A stretch of 11,337 bases of DNA from positions 1-11,337 of the forward strand of contig JBCBZE010000082.1 in assembly GCA_039815505.1 (NCBI GenBank), written 5' to 3'. Within the stretch, counting starts at the first letter, position 1; the number at the start of each line of letters is the position of its first letter. Shown piece after piece: positions 6,998 to 11,337 of this stretch. The notes under the pieces are model-generated. The model did not search any database. It was not told where the DNA came from and saw nothing but the letters and a program-made list of their open reading frames with translations. Both the position numbers and the translations under genes were made by a program. The DNA comes from CANLWN01 sp039815505. GTDB taxonomy: Bacteria; Bacteroidota; Bacteroidia; Flavobacteriales; Flavobacteriaceae.

Positions 6998-8005
6998 TTA
7001 GTCTTTAACAGTACTTATAGCTTCCTTAATTTTAGCCTCTAGTTCCTCAAATAGCTCGGGATTATCCTGTAAAAGTGCCTTAACAGCATCTCTTCCCTGC
7101 CCTAACTTGGTATCCCCATAGCTAAACCATGAACCGCTTTTCTTAATAATTTCATATTCTACCCCTAGGTCCAATACCTCACCTACCTTGGAAATACCTT
7201 CCCCATACATAATATCGAACTCCGTGGTCCTAAATGGCGGCGCTACCTTGTTCTTCACGACCTTTACACGGGTTTTATTCCCTTGTACACCTCCATCGGT
7301 ATCCTTGATTTGTGTGGACCTCCTAATATCCAAACGTACCGAGGCATAAAATTTAAGTGCATTACCGCCCGTGGTAGTTTCAGGATTTCCAAACATTACT
7401 CCAATTTTTTCACGTAATTGGTTAATGAAGATTACGGTACAATTGGTTTTACTTATCGAGCCTGTTAGCTTTCGTAGTGCCTGGGACATTAACCGTGCAT
7501 GCAATCCCATTTTGGAATCGCCCATTTCTCCTTCAATTTCACTTTTAGGGGTCAGGGCGGCTACAGAATCTATAATGACAATATCAATAGCACCCGAACG
7601 AATTAAATTGTCGGCAATTTCCAATGCCTGTTCACCGTTGTCCGGTTGGGAAATTATTAAATTATCGATATCCACCCCCAATTTTTTGGCGTAAAAACGG
7701 TCAAAAGCATGTTCCGCATCTATAAAGGCCGCAATCCCACCATTTTTTTGGGCTTCTGCAATGGCATGAAGGGTCAGGGTAGTTTTACCTGAAGATTCGG
7801 GACCATAAATTTCAATGACCCGTCCACGCGGATAGCCACCAACTCCCAAAGCAATATCGAGTCCCAAAGAACCGGACGGAATCACCTCCACATCTTCGAT
7901 TACACTATCCCCCATTTTCATGACAGCCCCTTTACCATAGGTTTTGTCCAGTTTATCCAATGTAAGTTTAAGGGCCTTTAATTTTGCGTCTTTTTCGGAA
8001 CTCAT
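6998..8005 (-). CDS. recA: Recombinase RecA
   Basis: RecA forms ATP-dependent filaments on single-stranded DNA for homologous recombination and stimulates LexA-type self-cleavage in the SOS response. The 335-residue product is close to the usual length. Walker A is GPESSGKTT at 68-76, Walker B lies in DIVIIDSVAAL at 141-151, and the DNA-binding L2 region follows NQLREKIGVMFGNPETTTGG at 195-214. The C-terminal domain is normal (WFSYGDTKLGQGRDAVKALL) and short after that, without the long acidic tail of E. coli RecA. The ATG at 8005 gives the common MSSEKDAKLKAL start. Downstream on the same strand comes the lipoprotein/sigma operon; upstream is the divergent trhO region. I see no clear SOS box, but the SOS motif of this lineage is not known to me. 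Confidence 0.98.
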   Translation of the reverse strand: MSSEKDAKLKALKLTLDKLDKTYGKGAVMKMGDSVIEDVEVIPSGSLGLDIALGVGGYPRGRVIEIYGPESSGKTTLTLHAIAEAQKNGGIAAFIDAEHAFDRFYAKKLGVDIDNLIISQPDNGEQALEIADNLIRSGAIDIVIIDSVAALTPKSEIEGEMGDSKMGLHARLMSQALRKLTGSISKTNCTVIFINQLREKIGVMFGNPETTTGGNALKFYASVRLDIRRSTQIKDTDGGVQGNKTRVKVVKNKVAPPFRTTEFDIMYGEGISKVGEVLDLGVEYEIIKKSGSWFSYGDTKLGQGRDAVKALLQDNPELFEELEAKIKEAISTVKD

Positions 8006-8025
8006 TTCATATCGTGTTAGGGACG

Positions 8026-8056
8026 CTAAATTACCATTTCTTTTTTCATATTACAA
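8026..8056 (-). promoter_or_regulatory. recA: Candidate recA promoter
   Basis: On the minus strand TTG (8056-8054) is followed after 20 bases by TAATTTAG (8033-8026), one mismatch from TAnnTTTG. The leader would be about 14 bases. Other TTG triplets lie nearby, so the assignment is tentative. Confidence 0.3.
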
Positions 8057-8140
8057 TGCGGACGCAACCTTTTTAAAAAAGCTGCATCTAGGTTAAAAAA
8101 GTGCCATATTCTTAAAAATATACCATTGTTTTATATAGAC

Positions 8141-8172
8141 TTTGGGCAACGTTGGCCACCATCCTAGGTTTA
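8141..8172 (+). promoter_or_regulatory. Candidate promoter of a short transcript between recA and trhO
   Basis: TTTG (8141-8144), a 20-base spacer and TAGGTTTA (8165-8172) fit the Bacteroidota promoter layout with only the last -7 base off. Transcription would begin at about 8178, at the ATG of the 13-codon ORF. The palindrome CAACGTTG lies inside the spacer. Confidence 0.4.
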
Positions 8173-8177
8173 ATTCT

Positions 8178-8219
8178 ATGAAAAAGAAAATATATGGAGT
8201 GGTCTTAAAAGAGCCCTGA
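8178..8219 (+). CDS. Possible 13-residue leaderless peptide ORF
   Basis: ATG at 8178 opens MKKKIYGVVLKEP followed by TGA at 8217-8219. The ORF begins 5 bases after a -7-like element, and its last codons and stop lie inside the 5' arm of a strong terminator, so the whole unit would be a transcript of about 60-65 bases. It could be a leader peptide controlling terminator read-through into trhO, a free-standing micropeptide, or a non-coding RNA in which the ORF is chance. I do not recognise the peptide. An ORF this short has no statistical weight by itself; the promoter and terminator spacing is what makes it worth listing. Confidence 0.3.
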   Translation: MKKKIYGVVLKEP

Positions 8220-8237
8220 AATTTTCAGGGCTCTTTT
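8207..8237 (+). terminator. Strong intrinsic terminator or attenuator upstream of trhO
   Basis: AAAAGAGCCCTGAA (8207-8220) pairs over 14 bp with TTCAGGGCTCTTTT (8224-8237) around a 3-base loop, with T-rich DNA (TTTTTATTTTTC) from the 3' arm onward. The 5' arm also begins with four A, so it could act in both directions. No annotated gene ends here: recA reads away from it and trhO starts 71 bases later, so some short plus-strand transcript should end at this site. Confidence 0.85.
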
Positions 8238-8261
8238 TATTTTTCAAATCATGATTATCCT

Positions 8262-8269
8262 TATTTTTG
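8262..8269 (+). promoter_or_regulatory. trhO: Candidate -7 element for trhO
   Basis: TATTTTTG is an exact TAnnTTTG match 39 bases before the trhO ATG and 24 bases past the terminator stem. Upstream at -33 there is only a T run. If active, trhO has its own promoter insulated by the terminator, which argues against attenuation as the only control. Confidence 0.35.
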
Positions 8270-8308
8270 CGCTGTAAATTCATTTGTTAACTTAACTATT
8301 GGTATAGC

Positions 8309-9340
8309 ATGCAACTGTACAATACATTAAGTGCAAGGGAAAGGGAGGCTCTTATCGAGGAGGCGGGTAAGGAACGGCTTACAATTTCTTTCTATACCTA
8401 CGCACATATTGGCAATCCATCAATTTTTCGAAATCACTTATTTATTCATTGGAACGAACTGGATGTTCTAGGTCGAATTTATGTGGCCCATGAAGGTATC
8501 AATGCCCAATTATCCGTTCCTGCCGAAAATTTCGAGGCTTTTAAGGCGCATTTGGACACGATTACTTTTTTGGTGAACGTACGCCTTAATATTGCCATAG
8601 AACAAGACGATAAATCTTTTTTAAAACTTAAGGTAAAGGTCCGTAAAAAGATTGTGGCCGATGGCCTGGATGATGGCACATTTGATGTAACCAATAAAGG
8701 AATCCATGTCAATGCCCAAGAATTCAACGAACTCATTGATGACCCGGAAACTATCTTAGTGGATATGCGTAATCATTACGAAAGTGAAATAGGTCATTTC
8801 AAGAACGCCATTACACCCGATGTCGATACTTTTAGAGACTCCTTGGATATTATTGAAAAGGATTTGGCCGATTATAAAGAGGATAAAAAATTGGTAATGT
8901 ATTGCACAGGAGGTATTCGTTGTGAAAAAGCAAGTGCCTATTATAAACACAAAGGTTTTAAAAAAGTATACCAATTGGAAGGGGGGATTATAGAATATAC
9001 CAGACAGGTAGAGCAAAAGCAATTGGAGAATAAGTTTTTGGGTAAAAACTTTGTTTTTGACCATAGAAGGGGCGAGCGTATTTCAGAACATATTATAGCA
9101 CAATGCCACCAATGCGGCAATCCATGTGATACCCACGTAAATTGCGCCAATGAAGCTTGTCATCTGCTTTTTATACAATGTGAGGATTGCGCCAAAGCTA
9201 TGGATAATTGTTGTTCAATAGAATGCAAGGATATTCATTCCTTGCCTTTTGAGGAACAAAAGAAACTAAGAAAAGGAAAAACGGTCAGCAATAAAATTTT
9301 CAAAAAAGGCCGTTCGGAAGTATTAAAGTATAAAAAATAG
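8309..9340 (+). CDS. trhO: tRNA uridine(34) hydroxylase / rhodanese-like protein TrhO
   Basis: TrhO (YceA family) carries out oxygen-dependent hydroxylation of U34 in certain tRNAs, an early step to 5-methoxyuridine-type wobble modifications. The 343-residue product has an N-terminal domain (FYTYAHI, GRIYVAHEGINAQLSVP at about 55-71), a rhodanese domain at about 135-235 with the active-site loop CTGGIRC (Cys199 to Cys205), then GKNFVFDHRRGERI at 245-258. A C-terminal Cys-rich segment (Cys266, 269, 273, 279, 284, 291, 294, 301, 302, 306) probably binds metal. Length and motifs are normal for the family. The ATG at 8309 has no clear Shine-Dalgarno sequence. ricT follows after 142 bases; no terminator is visible between them. 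Confidence 0.93.
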   Translation: MQLYNTLSAREREALIEEAGKERLTISFYTYAHIGNPSIFRNHLFIHWNELDVLGRIYVAHEGINAQLSVPAENFEAFKAHLDTITFLVNVRLNIAIEQDDKSFLKLKVKVRKKIVADGLDDGTFDVTNKGIHVNAQEFNELIDDPETILVDMRNHYESEIGHFKNAITPDVDTFRDSLDIIEKDLADYKEDKKLVMYCTGGIRCEKASAYYKHKGFKKVYQLEGGIIEYTRQVEQKQLENKFLGKNFVFDHRRGERISEHIIAQCHQCGNPCDTHVNCANEACHLLFIQCEDCAKAMDNCCSIECKDIHSLPFEEQKKLRKGKTVSNKIFKKGRSEVLKYKK

Positions 9341-9407
9341 CGGTAAAAACTTACGCCTAAAGCTACTTCGAAACTGTTTTCCAACTTTCATCACATTAAA
9401 AAAACAC

Positions 9408-9421
9408 TATCTTTACGTTTA
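9408..9421 (+). promoter_or_regulatory. ricT: Candidate -7 element(s) for ricT-gldH-PBP
   Basis: Two overlapping -7-like octamers occur: TATCTTTA (9408-9415) and TACGTTTA (9414-9421), each one base from TAnnTTTG. No TTG is seen at the expected -33 position of either. A start near 9425 would place the 29-base inverted repeat in the early leader. Confidence 0.3.
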
Positions 9422-9439
9422 AGTATATTATGAACCTAT

Positions 9440-9468
9440 TTTAGTAAAAATCAAGGATTTTTACTAAA
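9440..9468. repeat. Perfect 13-bp inverted repeat in the ricT leader
   Basis: TTTAGTAAAAATC (9440-9452) and GATTTTTACTAAA (9456-9468) are exact reverse complements around AAG. The repeat ends 14 bases before the ricT ATG. It has no following T tract, so it is not a normal terminator. It could be an operator for a dimeric regulator or an mRNA hairpin that affects translation or stability of ricT. Confidence 0.75.
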
Positions 9469-9482
9469 CCAACATACAAAAT

Positions 9483-10646
9483 ATGGGTTGTAGCAGTTGT
9501 TCAACTGGTAAAGATGGACAACCACGTGGATGCAAGAACAATGGTACTTGTGGCACCGATGGTTGTAATAAATTAACTGTGTTTGATTGGCTTTCCAACA
9601 TGTCCCTCCCCAATGGGGAAAAAGCATTTGATTGCGTTGAGGTCCGTTTTAAAAATAGCAGAAAAGAATTCTTCAGAAACACTGAAAACCTATCACTTTC
9701 CATAGGTGATATAGTGGCAACGCAGGCCAAATCGGGTCATGATGTGGGGATGGTTACCTTAACTGGGGAACTGGTGAAGGTACAGATGAAAAAGAAAAAA
9801 ACCGACAGTGCCGACAACGAGCTTCCTAAAATATATAGAAAAGCCTCCCAGAAGGATATAAATATGTGGCAGAAGTGTCGGGATAGGGAAGAGGAAATAA
9901 AAAAACGTTCTCGCGAGATTGCCATTATCTTGGGCCTGCAAATGAAAATTTCAGATGTAGAGTTTCAAGGGGACGGATCCAAAGCAACGTTTTATTACAC
10001 GGCTGAGGATAGAGTAGATTTTAGACAGCTCATCAAGGATATGGCCAAGGCATTTGGTATTCGTATAGAGATGAGACAAATCGGTTATCGTCAGGAGGCT
10101 CAGCGCTTGGGAGGCATAGGTTCTTGTGGTAGGGAATTGTGTTGTTCCACATGGCTTACGGATTTTAGATCGGTCAGTACGGCGGCGGCACGTTACCAAC
10201 AACTTTCTTTAAACCCCCAAAAATTAGCGGGCCAATGTGGTAAGCTTAAATGTTGTCTGAACTATGAACTGGATGTTTACTTGGAAGCGCTCAAAGATTT
10301 TCCCTCGCAGGACAGTAAACTGTTCACGGAAAAGGGTCTGGCTTTTTGTCAGAAAACGGATATTTTTAAAGGAATACTCTGGTTTTCGTATAAAGATGAA
10401 CCGGCCAATTGGCATACGTTGACCAAGGAACAGGTACATGAAATCTTGATAAAGAACAAGAAAAAGGAAAAGGTTGCCAGCTTAGAGGAATATGCAGCGG
10501 ACAATATACAGGAAGAAAGAGTAGTGTTCGAAAACGTAGTAGGACAGGATAGCCTTACCCGTTTTGATAAGCCTAAGAATAAAAGAAAAAGAAATAAAAA
10601 CAAAAAGAGGAGAAATAATAGAAAAAGGCCCATTAAGAATGCTTAG
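9483..10646 (+). CDS. ricT: RicT/YaaT-type PSP1 domain protein, Cys-rich
   Basis: This 387-residue protein belongs to the PSP1 family that includes Bacillus subtilis YaaT (RicT), part of an Fe-S-carrying complex that tunes RNase Y mRNA processing. The N-terminus adds a Cys-rich segment (Cys3, 6, 17, 23, 28). The core at about 50-270 contains SIGDIVATQ, the TFYYTAEDRVDFRQLIKDMA block and two paired cysteine motifs, GSCGRELCC at 213-221 and GQCGKLKCC at 250-258. The last 25 residues are strongly basic (KNKRKRNKNKKRR), suggesting RNA or ribosome contact. The name follows the family; whether the Bacillus partners exist in this organism cannot be told from the window. The stop overlaps the gldH start by 8 bases, implying co-translation. 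The ATG at 9483 gives the MGCSSCSTG start. Confidence 0.88.
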   Translation: MGCSSCSTGKDGQPRGCKNNGTCGTDGCNKLTVFDWLSNMSLPNGEKAFDCVEVRFKNSRKEFFRNTENLSLSIGDIVATQAKSGHDVGMVTLTGELVKVQMKKKKTDSADNELPKIYRKASQKDINMWQKCRDREEEIKKRSREIAIILGLQMKISDVEFQGDGSKATFYYTAEDRVDFRQLIKDMAKAFGIRIEMRQIGYRQEAQRLGGIGSCGRELCCSTWLTDFRSVSTAAARYQQLSLNPQKLAGQCGKLKCCLNYELDVYLEALKDFPSQDSKLFTEKGLAFCQKTDIFKGILWFSYKDEPANWHTLTKEQVHEILIKNKKKEKVASLEEYAADNIQEERVVFENVVGQDSLTRFDKPKNKRKRNKNKKRRNNRKRPIKNA

Positions 10647-11121
10647 AACTTCACTAGCTATATTATTTGTTGTGCTATTGGTTTCCTGTAATGAAAATTT
10701 AGTTTTTTCCGAGTTTAAATCCATGGAAGGGAATAGTTGGAGCAAGGAAAACACATTAGAGTTTACTTTTTCCAAACTAGATTCCGTAACCACCCATAAC
10801 ATCTTTATTACGGTACGGAACGATGATACTTTTCCGTATAGCAATCTTTTTTTGATTACCGAACTCAATTTTCCAAGCGGTAAGACCGTTAAGGATACAT
10901 TGGAGTATGAAATGGCATTGCCAGATGGACAATGGTTGGGTAAAGGCTATGGAAGTATTAAGGAAAGTAAATTGTGGTATAAGGAAAACATCGTTTTTTC
11001 GGATACGGGCGTATATACCTTACTATTATCTCATGCGATGCGAAAGAACGGCTCGGCAAATGGGGTAATTGATTTAAAGGGAATCACGGATGTTGGTTTC
11101 GAAATTGAGAAAAGTAAGTAA
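10639..11121 (+). CDS. gldH: Gliding motility lipoprotein GldH
   Basis: The 160-residue protein starts MLRTSLAILFVVLLVSC, a lipoprotein signal peptide with LVSC as lipobox and Cys17 as the lipidated residue. The mature part (FSEFKSMEGNSW, LEFTFSKLDSVTTHNIFITVRNDDTFPYSNLFL, DTLEYEMALPDGQWLGKGYGSIKE) matches the GldH family, which is required for gliding in Flavobacterium johnsoniae and belongs to the gld genes linked to the type 9 secretion system. I chose the ATG at 10639 because it gives a clean signal peptide; an upstream TTG (10564) would add 25 charged residues ahead of it. The ATG overlaps the ricT stop, and the PBP gene starts 6 bases after the gldH stop, so all three are probably one operon. 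Confidence 0.93.
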   Translation: MLRTSLAILFVVLLVSCNENLVFSEFKSMEGNSWSKENTLEFTFSKLDSVTTHNIFITVRNDDTFPYSNLFLITELNFPSGKTVKDTLEYEMALPDGQWLGKGYGSIKESKLWYKENIVFSDTGVYTLLLSHAMRKNGSANGVIDLKGITDVGFEIEKSK

Positions 11122-11127
11122 TAAACT

Positions 11128-11337
11128 ATGGCAAAAGCTGCTAAGAAAAAACAGAACAACGGCTTTTTTAAATTTATTAAATGGTTCTGGATACTGTTCA
11201 CTTCTGGAATATTATTTGGATTCCTTATTTTTTTGTTGGCCGCATGGGGGGTGTTTGGCGAAATGCCCACTTTTGAGCGCTTAGAGAATCCACAAACAAA
11301 TTTGGCCACTGAGATTATTTCGGCCGATGGGGAAACC
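11128..11337 (+). CDS. Class A penicillin-binding protein (PBP1A type), N-terminal part only
   Basis: The ATG at 11128 opens 70 codons that run off the right edge. The start is basic (MAKAAKKKQNNGFFKF), followed by a membrane helix at about 20-45 (WILFTSGILFGFLIFLLAAWGVF) and then PTFERLENPQTNLATEIISADGET. This short stretch before the glycosyltransferase domain is typical of bifunctional transglycosylase/transpeptidase PBPs of Bacteroidota, which polymerise and crosslink peptidoglycan in the periplasm. The catalytic domains lie outside the window, so the call rests on the N-terminal pattern and on the known habit of such a gene to follow gldH. The 6-base gap after gldH suggests translational coupling. 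Confidence 0.85.
   Translation, partial: MAKAAKKKQNNGFFKFIKWFWILFTSGILFGFLIFLLAAWGVFGEMPTFERLENPQTNLATEIISADGET

Larger units (their letters stand above)
8006..8308. other. Intergenic region between divergent recA and trhO
   Basis: This 303-base gap carries, from left to right, the recA leader and promoter candidate, a stretch with repeated TTTTTTAA-type runs, a plus-strand promoter-like pair, a 13-codon ORF, a strong terminator, and a trhO promoter candidate. The palindrome CAACGTTG (8147-8154) sits between the -33 and -7 elements of the middle promoter and could be an operator. No tRNA or known riboswitch was recognised. Confidence 0.6.

Noticed and set aside
8066..8094. AACCT/AGGTT inverted pair upstream of recA as a possible SOS box
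   Set aside because: Arms are only 5 bases with a long AT-rich middle, and I cannot match it to a known SOS motif for this lineage.
8176..8283. Minus-strand ORF of 35 codons starting at 8283 (MNLQRKNKDNHD...)
   Set aside because: It reads through both arms of the strong terminator and the trhO promoter region, and its content is generic Lys/Asn-rich; most likely chance.
10564..10638. Upstream TTG start that would lengthen GldH by 25 residues
   Set aside because: The extension is highly charged, lies inside the basic tail of ricT, and would put charged sequence before the lipoprotein signal peptide.

Overview
The window reads as chromosomal DNA of a gliding member of the Flavobacteriia (Bacteroidota), probably Flavobacteriaceae; I cannot fix the genus. 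The evidence is a GldH gliding lipoprotein, a Cys-rich RicT/PSP1 protein directly before it, an HU-CCDC81/SPOR fusion, an ECF sigma factor followed by a protein with an inner-membrane helix plus an outer-membrane barrel, AT-rich intergenic DNA, few Shine-Dalgarno sequences, and several matches to the Bacteroidota promoter consensus (TTG at -33, TAnnTTTG at -7). No tRNA, rRNA, CRISPR array, insertion sequence or phage gene was seen.

Layout. 1-911 (minus, runs off the left edge): HU-CCDC81/SPOR membrane protein, divergent from dprA (1020-2123, plus). trpS (2308-3276, minus) converges on dprA and diverges from an acyltransferase, plsC (3453-4229, plus). Next comes a minus-strand block read from right to left: recA (8005-6998), a small lipoprotein (6903-6475), an ECF sigma factor (6443-5874) and a 507-residue Dma-like anti-sigma factor (5822-4299). 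It ends at a strong intrinsic terminator whose hairpin lies inside the last codons of the convergent plsC. A 303-base gap (8006-8308) holds the recA promoter region, a compact promoter / 13-codon ORF / terminator unit, and a trhO promoter candidate. The plus strand then carries trhO (8309-9340), ricT (9483-10646), gldH (10639-11121, overlapping ricT by 8 bases) and the start of a class A penicillin-binding protein (11128 to the right edge).

How the genes work together. The lipoprotein, sigma and anti-sigma genes look like one envelope-sensing operon. The anti-sigma protein would hold the sigma factor in the cytoplasm with its N-terminus and report outer-membrane state through its C-terminal barrel; the lipoprotein could be a partner or a target. 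ricT, gldH and the PBP are packed tightly enough to be co-transcribed, joining RNA-processing, gliding/type 9 secretion and cell-wall functions. dprA, recA, trpS, plsC and trhO are ordinary housekeeping genes (DNA uptake and recombination, translation, phospholipid synthesis, tRNA modification).

The items most worth a second look are the Dma-like circuit and the 13-codon unit between recA and trhO.
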